From CAYQEC01 sp964416425 (lineage in GTDB: Bacteria; Actinomycetota; Acidimicrobiia; Spongiisociales; UBA5794), in contig CAYQEC010000012.1 of the NCBI GenBank assembly GCA_964416425.1, positions 4,553 through 68,552 on the forward strand: a stretch of 64,000 nt of DNA. The letters are read 5' to 3'. Positions within the stretch are counted from its first letter, which is position 1. Every line of letters starts with the position of its first letter. Below are positions 42,670-51,612 of this stretch, piece after piece. Both the position numbers and the translations under genes were made by a program. The notes under the pieces were generated by a model. That model searched no databases and was not told where the DNA came from. It was given only the letters and a program-made list of their open reading frames with translations.

Positions 42670-44427
42670 ATGCGAGTCTGCCTCGTCTCCCACACCGACG
42701 TCGCCCGCAGCCCGCGGGCGCGGGCTCTCGCCCGCAGCCTGGTTCGCGCCGGGCATGAAGTGGTGGCCGTCTGTGGCGGGTCACACCATGCCGCCTTGCC
42801 GGGATTCGACATCCGGCGGATCCCGAGCCGGTTTCCCTCGGGGTGGGGACCGGTGGGCTGGGTCCTTCGGCGACTGCAGCCGCCGGCCCTCCGCCGGTTG
42901 CTCTTCGATCGATTCCTGGAGCGAGCGACACGGCGCGTCGGCGCCTCGCTCCTGTACCCGATGGACCGACGTGACGTGTCGGTCGCGACGCGAGCGGCCG
43001 GAGTAGCAGGTGCCGTCATCACCGCGCCTCATTGGCCTGATGCGGGACCGCGGGACATCGTCCGCCTCGCACCTCGGGACGCACGTTGGAGCTCGTCGCC
43101 GGCCGGCCCTTCGACCACTCGCTCCACACTCGCCCCCCGCACCACGTCGTGTGAGGGGGACCGGCATCGAGGGCTCCGCATAGCCCTCATCTACCGCCAC
43201 ACCACCACCAGCCCGGGTCGGTACCTCGAGGCCGCCATGCGACGTGCCGGCATCACTGTCGTCGAGGGCGACGCCGCGCTGGATTGGGATACCATTCCCC
43301 CGGATACCGCGGCGGCGGTATTCGTCGAGAGCCCGTACCCGGCGGCGGAGGTGCGCGGCCACAATCCCGGTATCCCGGTGCTGTTCTGGGTCCATCACGG
43401 CGAGCATCACCTGGCGACGAATCTCCGGCTGGCGGACCGCTACCGCGCCGATGCGGTGCTCATGGCACACAGCTGGCACCTGGCGCACCGCTTCCCGGTG
43501 CCGGTGCATCGTTTCCCGTTCGCGGTGGCGCCCGAGCTCGCCCGCGCCGGGATCCCGTTCGAGCAGCGCCGTTTCGACATCGCCATGGTGGGCGCCGGCG
43601 TCGCGGCCGACGGGGGTCGCTACAACCGGCGCGGGCGCCTGGTGAAGGCCCTCGAAGCTGCGTTTCCCACCACGTCAGCCTTCCACTACGGGATCCCGCC
43701 GGACGAGATGGCCGACCTCTACGGCAACAGCCGCGTCGTGCTCAACGAGGGCGGAGATCGCCATCATCCGATCACGATGCGGGTCTTCGAGGCGATCGGC
43801 GCCGGGGCATTGCTGCTCACCGACCCGGCGCCCGGCCTGGATCTCCTGTTCGACCCGGCTTGGCACTACGAGCTCGTCGGTGACGATGTCGCCGCCCAGG
43901 TCGGCGACCTCCTCGCCCGGGTCGACACCCCGCGGCGAGCGGAGGACGCTCGACGCCACGCCATGGATCACCACCGCTACGACCACCGCGTCAACGAGCT
44001 GGTTGAAATCGTGAAAGAGACGTCCCGAGTTGCGAGACCGCCCGCTCCTGACCTGGGCGACCTCGCCCGCGCGGTCCACGCCGACGTGGAGGTGGACGAA
44101 GTCCTGATGTTCGGCGCCGCCGAGGCCGCCGCCGAGCTGACCGACCGCGTCGTGTGGCGCGGTGAGCAGCTGGACCCGGTGGGTAGGACCGACCAGGTGG
44201 ACGCGGTCGTGATCGGGGCCGACTCCGACGTCGCTTTCGAGCGGGCAATTGCCGCCGCCCGTCGTTACGTGTACGTGGAGGGCCGCACCGCAGCTTCCGT
44301 CGCCCGGCAAGTGCGTGCCCTTCGCCCCGACGCCGAGATCACCTCCTGGGGTTCGGTGGTGAGGGTGGCGCTACCCGCCTCCGGCTATCAGGTCCGCCCC
44401 GCGAACCATCCCCTGGCGGGTTCCTGA
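42670..44427 (+). CDS. CgeB-like glycosyltransferase with unusual N- and C-terminal parts
   Basis: 585 aa. The N-terminus (MRVCLVSHTDVARSPRARALARSLVRAGHEV) looks like the start of a GT4 donor half, but only about 130 residues follow before a disordered Ser/Thr-rich stretch. The main domain (about 165-440) begins LRIALIYRHTTTSPGRYLEAAMRRAGI and contains VLFWVHHGEHHLATNLRLAD and HPITMRVFEAIGAGALLLTD, as in CgeB/spore-maturation-type glycosyltransferases. The last ~140 residues resemble a nucleotide-binding or methyltransferase-like fold without a clear motif. The function of the flanking parts is unknown. It overlaps the next gene at the start codon. Confidence 0.72.
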   Translation: MRVCLVSHTDVARSPRARALARSLVRAGHEVVAVCGGSHHAALPGFDIRRIPSRFPSGWGPVGWVLRRLQPPALRRLLFDRFLERATRRVGASLLYPMDRRDVSVATRAAGVAGAVITAPHWPDAGPRDIVRLAPRDARWSSSPAGPSTTRSTLAPRTTSCEGDRHRGLRIALIYRHTTTSPGRYLEAAMRRAGITVVEGDAALDWDTIPPDTAAAVFVESPYPAAEVRGHNPGIPVLFWVHHGEHHLATNLRLADRYRADAVLMAHSWHLAHRFPVPVHRFPFAVAPELARAGIPFEQRRFDIAMVGAGVAADGGRYNRRGRLVKALEAAFPTTSAFHYGIPPDEMADLYGNSRVVLNEGGDRHHPITMRVFEAIGAGALLLTDPAPGLDLLFDPAWHYELVGDDVAAQVGDLLARVDTPRRAEDARRHAMDHHRYDHRVNELVEIVKETSRVARPPAPDLGDLARAVHADVEVDEVLMFGAAEAAAELTDRVVWRGEQLDPVGRTDQVDAVVIGADSDVAFERAIAAARRYVYVEGRTAASVARQVRALRPDAEITSWGSVVRVALPASGYQVRPANHPLAGS

Positions 44428-46991
44428 TGAAGCCACCTCTCCCCCCCCACGTCGCACCGGAGAACGACTACCGCGGCATCGCCGAGCTGCCCTCGGCCGG
44501 TGATCCTCGTCTGGCGGTGGTGGTGCCCGTCCACAACCGGGTGGCGCTGCTCGACCGCACCCTGGCCGGGCTCGTTGCCCAGCGCTACCGCGAGTTCGAG
44601 GTGGTGGTCGTCGACGACGGATCGGATGAGGACGTCGCGGCGGTCGCTGCGTCCCATGCCGATCGGATCCCGGTGCGGGTGGAACGCCAGGAGCGGGACG
44701 GTTTTGGGGCCCCCCGGGCCCGCAATCGGGGAGCGGGCGCCACCGACGCCGACGTGGTCGTGTTCCTCGACGCAGACTGCATCCCGGGTCCGGAGTTCCT
44801 CGAGTGGCATGCGTTCTGGCATGCCCGAGCGGGCAACGTCGTCGTCGCCGGAACCCGGGTGCCGCTCGATTCGACGCCGCTCACTCCCGGAGGCATCGCC
44901 GCCGGTACCGCCGATCTGGCGGGAACGGCCGGGGCCGATCCGGACCCGGCCGGAGGCACGCTACCCGGCGACTGGCGCCGGGTGATCTACCGACGGTCCA
45001 AGCGGCTCATGCTCGGTGATGCCGCCTTCCGGAGCGGCCTCTCCTCCAACCTCTCGGTGTCGCGCCGCAACTTCGACGCCGTCGGCGGCTTCTCGCCACA
45101 CTTCCGGTCGTGGGGCGGAGAGGACACCGAGTTGACCTGGCGCCTCTGGAACGGCGGCCTGTTCGTGGTTCCCGAGAATCGGGCGATCGCCTACCACCAG
45201 ATCCAGCTCGACGACCACGCCCCCGGCGGCCGCGAAGCCGCCCGCCGCCGCTCGCTCGCCCTCATGGCCGACCTGGTGCCCCATCCCTTCTACCGCAAGG
45301 TCGCGACCCCGTTCGCCTCGGTGCCGAAGGTGACCTGGGTGGCATCGGTGGCGACGGAGGAGGAAGCCGCCCGGGTGTGGGCGGAGACGTCGCGGGCGAC
45401 CTATCCCGATGCCGAGCTCGTCCTGACAGGGCCGGATACGGCACTCGGTTTCCTCGCCTCGGCTGCCGACGTGTCCGGCCGGCTCACCTTGCTGGACGAG
45501 ACCGCCGGTCTCGAGGCGGCCGTCCGGGCCGCCCGCGGCGAGATCGTGGTGCTGCTCGACGGCCGGGCCCGGATCGACCGGCGCCTCCTGGAGCGGGTGG
45601 TCGCCCGCTTCGACCGCGACCCGAGAACGGCCGCGGTGCGCTGTGCCTACCGCCTCGCCGGGGGGCGCCAGTACCGCCGCCTCGACGATCTGCTGGCGGT
45701 CGATGGTGAGCTGGGGCGCTTCGGGATCCCGATCTTCGGGGCGATCCGGCGCCGCGAACTGCTCAAGGATCCCGGCCGCCTCACTACCCCGCTGGAAGCC
45801 TGGTCGGCGGCGCTGGAGCGGAGCCGGGTCGAATTGCTCATCAACGATCACGCCACGGTGGCCGAGGAGGCGGCGGTCCCGGCCCGCCTCGTCCGGCCCC
45901 GCGACCTGCTGGCGACCGGGCCTCGGGAGACCGCCACGGCGGGCCGGCGTGTGATACGGGCGGCACGACGACGGGTACGACACGAGGCTGCACCACCATC
46001 GGCGGTGGCGCCACCGGACGAGGCGGTCCGGGTCTCCTACATCGGTTTTACTGGGAAGGAGAACCTCGGCGACGAGGCCGTGCTCGCAGCGGTGCGCCAT
46101 CTGTTCCCGTGGGCGACCATCGAGCGCGACCTCCCCGATCCACGGGTCCTGATGGTCGGCGGCGGCACCCTCATCAACGGCAGGCACTACTACCTCACCC
46201 GGGTCCTTCGCAACGACTCCCCCGGCCTGGAGCGAATCCTGCTCGGCACCGGGGTGCGCAACCCTGAGTTCTGGGGCGTCACCGAGCCGATGGAGGAATG
46301 GAAGGCGTTCATCGACTCGGCGCTCTACGCCGGGGTGCGGGGTCCCGACTCGGTGCGCCACCTCGCGACGCTGGGGGTGGTCACCGGCATCGACGTCTTC
46401 GGTGATCCCGCCCTGTCACTCCCTCGCCCGCCCGATGTCGAGCCGACCCCGGGACGGGTCGTGGTGTGTCCCGTCTTCACCGACGGGAACCTCTGGGGTG
46501 GGGACGACACCGCCGTGTTCGACGCGCTGGCCTCTCTCATCCGGCGGCTCCGGGATGAGGGTCGCGAGGTGGCAATGATGTCGGCGTTCCCGGCCGACGA
46601 CCGCTGGCTCATCGAGATCATGCGCCGTGCCGGCGCCCCCGGCCTGCCGTACCTCCCCGGGTACGCCGACCTCGACGAGACGTTGCGGTGGCTCGCCGCC
46701 GCCGACCTCGTCGTGGGTGAGCGTCTCCACGCCTCGATCCTGGCGGCGGTCTGCGGGACCCCGTTCGTGGCCGTCGAGTACCGGCCCAAGATCCGCGATT
46801 TCGCCCGTTCCGTTGGGATGGAGCAGGCGGTCGTGCGCAGCGACGAGATGGGGCGGCTCGACGAGGTGGTGACGTGGGCGCTGGCCGAACGCGACACGAT
46901 CGCCGCCGACCTCACCGGCGCGGTCGACACGATCCGCCGCCACCAGGCGGACGTCGTCGCCGAGCTTCACGAACGGCTCACGGAGGAGTGA
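44427..46991 (+). CDS. GT2 glycosyltransferase fused to polysaccharide pyruvyltransferase
   Basis: 854 aa. Residues about 27-270 are a GT2 domain: LAVVVPVHNRVALLDRTLAGLVAQRY, VVVVDDGSDED, VVVFLDADCIPG and SRRNFDAVGGFSPHFRSWGGEDTELTWRL. Residues about 300-480 look like a second, degenerate GT2-like unit (VVLLDGRARIDRRLLERVVARFDRDP). Residues about 535-800 are a PS_pyruv_trans domain (PF04230): YIGFTGKENLGDEAVLAAV, MVGGGTLING, LGTGVRNPEFW and LVVGERLHASILAAVCGTPFVAVEY. This domain family includes CsaB, which adds the ketal pyruvate that SLH domains recognise. See the linked finding. Confidence 0.85.
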   Translation: MKPPLPPHVAPENDYRGIAELPSAGDPRLAVVVPVHNRVALLDRTLAGLVAQRYREFEVVVVDDGSDEDVAAVAASHADRIPVRVERQERDGFGAPRARNRGAGATDADVVVFLDADCIPGPEFLEWHAFWHARAGNVVVAGTRVPLDSTPLTPGGIAAGTADLAGTAGADPDPAGGTLPGDWRRVIYRRSKRLMLGDAAFRSGLSSNLSVSRRNFDAVGGFSPHFRSWGGEDTELTWRLWNGGLFVVPENRAIAYHQIQLDDHAPGGREAARRRSLALMADLVPHPFYRKVATPFASVPKVTWVASVATEEEAARVWAETSRATYPDAELVLTGPDTALGFLASAADVSGRLTLLDETAGLEAAVRAARGEIVVLLDGRARIDRRLLERVVARFDRDPRTAAVRCAYRLAGGRQYRRLDDLLAVDGELGRFGIPIFGAIRRRELLKDPGRLTTPLEAWSAALERSRVELLINDHATVAEEAAVPARLVRPRDLLATGPRETATAGRRVIRAARRRVRHEAAPPSAVAPPDEAVRVSYIGFTGKENLGDEAVLAAVRHLFPWATIERDLPDPRVLMVGGGTLINGRHYYLTRVLRNDSPGLERILLGTGVRNPEFWGVTEPMEEWKAFIDSALYAGVRGPDSVRHLATLGVVTGIDVFGDPALSLPRPPDVEPTPGRVVVCPVFTDGNLWGGDDTAVFDALASLIRRLRDEGREVAMMSAFPADDRWLIEIMRRAGAPGLPYLPGYADLDETLRWLAAADLVVGERLHASILAAVCGTPFVAVEYRPKIRDFARSVGMEQAVVRSDEMGRLDEVVTWALAERDTIAADLTGAVDTIRRHQADVVAELHERLTEE

Positions 46992-47037
46992 CGCCGGCGG
47001 CGGGTCACGGAACCGGATCGAGAGGCGCGATCGCCGC

Positions 47038-47043
47038 TAGCCT
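47038..47043 (+). promoter_or_regulatory. Candidate -10 box (TAGCCT) before the GT4 gene at 47069
   Basis: TAGCCT lies 25 bases before the GTG, in a 77-base gap. A leader of about 18 bases contains a weak GGGGA ribosome site. Confidence 0.4.
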
Positions 47044-47068
47044 CGCGGATCACGCCAGTGGGGACGCC

Positions 47069-48484
47069 GTGAAGATCTGCATGTTCGTCAAGAACTCCTT
47101 CGAGTACGACGCCCGGGTCAAGAAGGAGGCGAAGTCGCTGCTCGCCGCCGGCCACGACGTGACGGTGGTGGCGATCCACGTCCCGAACAAGACCGCCGAG
47201 GAGGAGACCTCCGCCGATGGGATCCACGTGGTGCGGGTGAGCCGGCTCAGCTTCGGCCTCGGCACCCTCAACCGGATCGCGGTGCGCTACGCCGGCACCA
47301 TCGAGGCCCGCCACTCCCGCCTCAGCGGTGAGCAGCCGGACACGGAACGGGCCCGGGATCTGGGGGACTGGATGCCGGTGTCGACCGCCACCCCCAGTGA
47401 CGAGGTCGCCATGGTCATCGAGGAGGTGTCGCATCCCGAGCCGGTGTCACGGGCCACCCGCCTCTGGGACCGGCTCACCACCCCGCTGCTTCGCCTGTTC
47501 GCCCGGATCGCCCGCTTCGGGTTCAAGGTGGTGCGGTTCCTGGTGGGCAAGCAAAGCCGGGCCCTCAAGTCGTGGGCCATCAACCGGCGCATGATCGCCG
47601 CCGGGCTCGCCGCCGGGGCCGACGTGTACCACTCCCACGACCTCAACACCCTCTACGTCGGGGCGATGTGCAAGAAGCGCACCGCCACCAAGCTCGTCTA
47701 CGACTCACACGAGCTGCAGACCGAACGGAGCCGCATGGGCTTCTGGTGGCGCCGTTGGGCGACCTGGAACGAGCGACGCTGGATGCCGCACGCCGACGCC
47801 ATGATCGTCGCCTCGCCACCCTGGATCGAGTTCAACCGCCGCAAGTACGGGGCCGTCCCCGACCCGGCGATCACGGTGATCAACACCCCCGAGCTGGTCA
47901 CCATCGACGAGCCGCAGGACCTGCGGGGAGTGCTCGGCCTCCCGCCGGACACCCCGATCATGCTCTACCAGGGATCGGTGCAGGAGAACCGCGGGATCGA
48001 GCCGGCGATCGACGCCGTCACGCTGCTCGACGACGTCGTGCTGGTCATCGTGGGGTACGGCTACTACCGCCGCCCCCTCGAGATCGAGGTGCGGGACCGG
48101 GGCCTGACCGACCGGGTGAAGTTCTTCGGCACCATCCCCAACGACGAGCTCCTGGGATGGACCGCGGCGGCCGACATCGGGCTGTGCAACATCGTCAACG
48201 CCTCCCTCAGCTACTACACGACCCTGCCCAACAAGCTCTTCGAGTACATCATGGCCGGGGTGCCCGTGATCGGTTCGGACTCCCCCGAGATCGGGCGGGT
48301 CATCCGAGAGGAGGGGGTCGGCGAGGTGAGCGATCCGGAGGATCCGGAAGCGCTGGCGGCGGCGGCCCGCAAGATCCTGGCCGACCCGGAGCGTTACCGG
48401 GCGGCCACCGTGGGCGCCCGGGAGCACTACCACTGGGGAATCGAGCAGCAGAAGCTGCTCGCTCTCTACGACTCCCTGCGGTGA
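47069..48484 (+). CDS. GT4-family glycosyltransferase
   Basis: 471 aa from a GTG. VKICMFVKNSFEYDARVKKEAKSLLAAGHDV is a classic GT4 N-terminal half. A helical insert (about residues 85-180) contains hydrophobic stretches that may touch the membrane. The donor half has IMLYQGSVQENRGIEPAIDAV, VIVGYGYYRRPLEIEVRDRGL and SYYTTLPNKLFEYIMAGVPVIGSDSPEI, with the E-x7-E-like motif. It resembles glycosyltransferases that add GlcNAc or mannose-like sugars. Last enzyme before the block of SLH-module genes. Confidence 0.86.
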   Translation: MKICMFVKNSFEYDARVKKEAKSLLAAGHDVTVVAIHVPNKTAEEETSADGIHVVRVSRLSFGLGTLNRIAVRYAGTIEARHSRLSGEQPDTERARDLGDWMPVSTATPSDEVAMVIEEVSHPEPVSRATRLWDRLTTPLLRLFARIARFGFKVVRFLVGKQSRALKSWAINRRMIAAGLAAGADVYHSHDLNTLYVGAMCKKRTATKLVYDSHELQTERSRMGFWWRRWATWNERRWMPHADAMIVASPPWIEFNRRKYGAVPDPAITVINTPELVTIDEPQDLRGVLGLPPDTPIMLYQGSVQENRGIEPAIDAVTLLDDVVLVIVGYGYYRRPLEIEVRDRGLTDRVKFFGTIPNDELLGWTAAADIGLCNIVNASLSYYTTLPNKLFEYIMAGVPVIGSDSPEIGRVIREEGVGEVSDPEDPEALAAAARKILADPERYRAATVGAREHYHWGIEQQKLLALYDSLR

Positions 48485-48540
48485 CGCCTCGCGGCGGGAA
48501 CCCGCCGATACACTTCCCGTCACGACCACGGTAGGTGTCG

Positions 48541-50403
48541 ATGCATCCCTTCCCATTGCCGGGCGCGTTGCGGTCGCGGCGGAGACCCGGTCTGCGGACC
48601 GGGGCGCTGGCGGTGCTGCTCGCCGGCGGTTTGCTGGCGGTCACACCCGCCGGTGCCGCCCTCGAACCGGGCGGCACGTTCCGGGACGACAACGGCTCGA
48701 TCCACGAGGCGGACATCGAGGGGATCGCCGCCGCCGCCATCACCCTCGGCTGCAACCCACCCGGCAACGACCACTACTGCCCCGATCGAGCCGTCACCAG
48801 AGCCGAGATGGCCTCGCTCCTGGTCCGCGCCCTCGACCTGCCCGCCGCACCCGACGCCGGGTTCACCGACACCGCCGGCTCGGTCCACACCGCCGACATC
48901 GACGCCCTCGCCGCCGCCCGCATCACCCTCGGCTGCAACCCACCCGGCAACGACCACTACTGCCCTACCGACCCGGTCACCCGGGCCCAGATGGCCTCGC
49001 TCCTGGTGCGCGCCCTCAGCCTCCCCGCGGCATCGCCGACCGGCTTCGTCGACACCGCAGGCTCGGTCCACGAAGCCGACATCGACGCCCTCGCCGCCGC
49101 CCGCATCACCCTCGGCTGCAACCCACCCGGCAACGACCACTACTGCCCTACCGACCCGGTCACCCGGGCCCAGATGGCCTCCTTCCTCACCCGCGCCCTC
49201 GGCCTCCCCGCCATCACGCCGCCACCGCCGCTCCCCGACGTCAGCCCAACCACGGCCGTGCACATCGGCACCGACAACTGGCTCTACTACGGCTCCACCG
49301 TCAACCAGGCGTGCTTCCCCGACTCGGTCTTCGCGCGAGTGCTGCAAGAGCTCGCCAAGGTCGAGGCGGTCGTGGAGGGATCGGGGAGGGAACTCGTGTA
49401 CGCCGTGGTACCCGACAAGGTGGTGATCTACCCCGAGAACGTGCCGGAGGCGATCTGGACGGAATCATGCGCCCACGGCAACGACACGAGGTTGCGGAAC
49501 GCCCTCGAGACGAGCGGCGACACCGGCCTGGTCCTCATGTGGGACGAGATGGAAGCCCGGGCGGGCTCGGAGGATCTCTACTTCAAGCACGACACGCACT
49601 GGAACGGGGAGGGATCGCTGCTCGGCGCCGAGCTGATGGCGGCTGAAGCGGCTCCCGGGGTGTGGGACGAGGCCGTCGTGTCTACGTCGCCGGCGAGCCG
49701 GGCGGGGGACCTCGCCGCCATTCTCGGCATCGACTGGAGGATCGATTTTGAGGATCACGCCACCGCCCTCCCGGGAGCGACGACGGACGTCACCGTCGAG
49801 CCAATGACCATCCACGGAAGGCCGGTCACCACCTACGAGAGCTCGGGATCGGCCACGCTCGACTCGACCTCGACGGCTGTCCTCCACGACTCGTTCCTCT
49901 ATCACGCCTCCAACAAGCTCGGGCCTCTCTACGAACACGTGACCTTCATCCCCTGGCTCGCCTACCCGGTGGCCGACCTGGTCCGCCCTCTCCTCATCGG
50001 AAGCGACCGGATCGTGATCGAGACGGCCGAGCGAAACGTCGCGATCGACCTCATCGGCACCGGCACCGCCGGACAGCTCGCGGCGGCACTGGCGGACGAT
50101 TTCACCCAGACGCCGGTGACGTTCGGCCGCGACGGTGACGAGGTGGCGTTCACCATTCCTGCCGGGAGCGGTTTGCGGTATCTCGTCGTGGAGGCCGACG
50201 TCGCCGAGACCGTCGATCTCGGATCCCGCTACGACGTCGACATCCCCGCCATCGAGGCGGCGTGGCCCAACGAGTTGAATCCCGAGGCGAGCCGCTACGG
50301 CTTCGAAATCCTCGGGAGTCCCACCACCCTGCGTGTACCGTTGCCTGCGTCGGTGAACGTCACCGACGCCTTCGTGATCGTCGTTCCGGAGGGGAGCCCA
50401 TGA
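48541..50403 (+). CDS. Secreted protein: three Cys-SLH modules plus AlgX/AlgJ-like SGNH domain
   Basis: 620 aa. A signal (TGALAVLLAGGLLAVTPAGA) is followed by three SLH-like modules (residues about 42-225) and a short Pro linker. The rest (about 230-620) has WLYYGSTVNQ, a KHDTHWNGEGSLLGAELM segment with the DxHW dyad, and LHDSFLYHASNKLGPLYEHVTFIPW (second nucleophile-type motif). This pattern is that of AlgX/AlgJ O-acetyltransferases of exopolysaccharide synthesis. It may acetylate the surface glycan. An in-frame GTG at 48535 is an alternative start. Its stop overlaps the next gene. Confidence 0.82.
   Translation: MHPFPLPGALRSRRRPGLRTGALAVLLAGGLLAVTPAGAALEPGGTFRDDNGSIHEADIEGIAAAAITLGCNPPGNDHYCPDRAVTRAEMASLLVRALDLPAAPDAGFTDTAGSVHTADIDALAAARITLGCNPPGNDHYCPTDPVTRAQMASLLVRALSLPAASPTGFVDTAGSVHEADIDALAAARITLGCNPPGNDHYCPTDPVTRAQMASFLTRALGLPAITPPPPLPDVSPTTAVHIGTDNWLYYGSTVNQACFPDSVFARVLQELAKVEAVVEGSGRELVYAVVPDKVVIYPENVPEAIWTESCAHGNDTRLRNALETSGDTGLVLMWDEMEARAGSEDLYFKHDTHWNGEGSLLGAELMAAEAAPGVWDEAVVSTSPASRAGDLAAILGIDWRIDFEDHATALPGATTDVTVEPMTIHGRPVTTYESSGSATLDSTSTAVLHDSFLYHASNKLGPLYEHVTFIPWLAYPVADLVRPLLIGSDRIVIETAERNVAIDLIGTGTAGQLAAALADDFTQTPVTFGRDGDEVAFTIPAGSGLRYLVVEADVAETVDLGSRYDVDIPAIEAAWPNELNPEASRYGFEILGSPTTLRVPLPASVNVTDAFVIVVPEGSP
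48892..49181 (+). repeat. Two perfect 107-bp direct repeats inside SLH modules
   Basis: 48892-48998 and 49075-49181 are identical over 107 bases, with a period of 183 bases (61 codons, one module). They encode the DIDALAAARITLGC and TDPVTRAQMAS parts of modules 2 and 3. Identity at silent sites shows recent duplication or gene conversion. Confidence 0.85.
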
Positions 50404-50699
50404 GACGACGCACCTCCCTGCTGGTCCTGCTGGTGACCTTCGCCCTCATTGCCGGATCGACGGCCGCCGGCGCACTCGACTCCTTCGTCGACGACAACGG
50501 TTCGGTCCACGAGCCGTCGATCAACGCCGTTGCCGCGGCGGGGATCACGTTGGGGTGCAACCCGCCGGTCAACGACCGCTTCTGCCCGACCCGGCCCGTG
50601 ACCCGAGCCGAGATGGCGTCCTTCCTGGTGCGCGCCCTCAGCCTCCCCGCGGCATCGCCGACCGGCTTCGTCGACACCGCAGGCTCGGTCCACGAAGCC
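49001..50699 (+). repeat. 77-bp perfect repeat shared by two adjacent SLH-module genes
   Basis: 49001-49077 and 50623-50699 are identical over 77 bases although they lie in different genes. The identity continues less perfectly for another 30 bases. It encodes the end of one module and the start of the next (SLPAASPTGFVDTAGSVHEA). This points to recombination between neighbouring SLH genes. Confidence 0.8.
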
Positions 50700-51524
50700 A
50701 CCATCGACGCCCTCGCCGCCGCCGGCATCACCTACGGCTGCAACCCTCCCGACAACACCCGCTTCTGCCCCACCGACCCCGTCACCCGGGGCCAGATGGC
50801 GGCGTTCCTGGTGCGGGCACTCGGCTATGCCGACGACGGCGGCGGGGACCGTTTCGTCGACGACGACGACTCGGTGTTCGCAGGCGACATCGACCGGCTC
50901 GCCACCGCCGGCGTCACCTACGGCTGCAACCCGCCCGACAACGACCGCTACTGCCCCGACCAGCCCGTCACCCGGGAACAGATGGCCTCCTTCCTCACCC
51001 GCGCCCTCGACCTCGAGGTCGTGATCGAGCCGGCGACGATCACGGTGACCGCCGACCAGGAGTTGGCCGGGGTCCCGATCGGGACGTCGGAGTCGTCGGC
51101 GGTGGCTCAGCTCACCGCCCTCTTCGGCACCCCGACCGCCGACACGCCGCAACGGTGCCCCTACTTCCTGGCCGACCCCAACATGCGCCACGTCAGCTGG
51201 GGCTCCCTCACCGCCGCCTTCCGGGTGGTCGCCGCCGGGAGTCAGCCGCTCGGCTTCGTCGGCTGGCGGTACAAGCTCGACCCGGACCTCGACCCCGAGC
51301 CGGGAGGACCCACCCCCGCCCAGTTCGTGCTGCCGTACGGGACCGAGTTCCTCGACCCGATCGGGGAGCCGACGGCGGCGTCGGGGGGAACCGTGGAGAC
51401 GACCCCGTTCACGTTCATCGTGCTCGACCTCGACGACTATGTGTTCGAGGCCCCCGGAATCACCGTCGATCTCTCCGCCCCGGTCGACGGCATCCAGCAG
51501 GGGTTTGGCTGGAGCTGCGAGTAG
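50400..51524 (+). CDS. Secreted protein with three Cys-SLH modules and an unrecognised C-terminal domain
   Basis: 374 aa. A signal (TSLLVLLVTFALIAGSTAAGA) precedes three modules (about residues 26-210), for example GCNPPVNDRFCPTRPVTRAEMA. The last ~160 residues (from VIEPATITVTADQELAGVPIG) form a beta-rich domain with SSAVAQLTALFGTPTAD and CPYFLADPN. This resembles a small periplasmic/extracellular fold but no family was recognised. Two cysteines there (in QRCPYF and SWSCE-like GWSCE) may pair. The ATG overlaps the stop of the SGNH protein gene, so both are co-expressed. Confidence 0.75.
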   Translation: MRRRTSLLVLLVTFALIAGSTAAGALDSFVDDNGSVHEPSINAVAAAGITLGCNPPVNDRFCPTRPVTRAEMASFLVRALSLPAASPTGFVDTAGSVHEATIDALAAAGITYGCNPPDNTRFCPTDPVTRGQMAAFLVRALGYADDGGGDRFVDDDDSVFAGDIDRLATAGVTYGCNPPDNDRYCPDQPVTREQMASFLTRALDLEVVIEPATITVTADQELAGVPIGTSESSAVAQLTALFGTPTADTPQRCPYFLADPNMRHVSWGSLTAAFRVVAAGSQPLGFVGWRYKLDPDLDPEPGGPTPAQFVLPYGTEFLDPIGEPTAASGGTVETTPFTFIVLDLDDYVFEAPGITVDLSAPVDGIQQGFGWSCE

Positions 51525-51612
51525 GGCTGGACGAGGCGGCTTCAGGGAGGCCGGGAACGGGTCGAAAACGAAGGAACTCCGCGAAGGCGACCAACCGCAC
51601 AGGTGGAACGGC

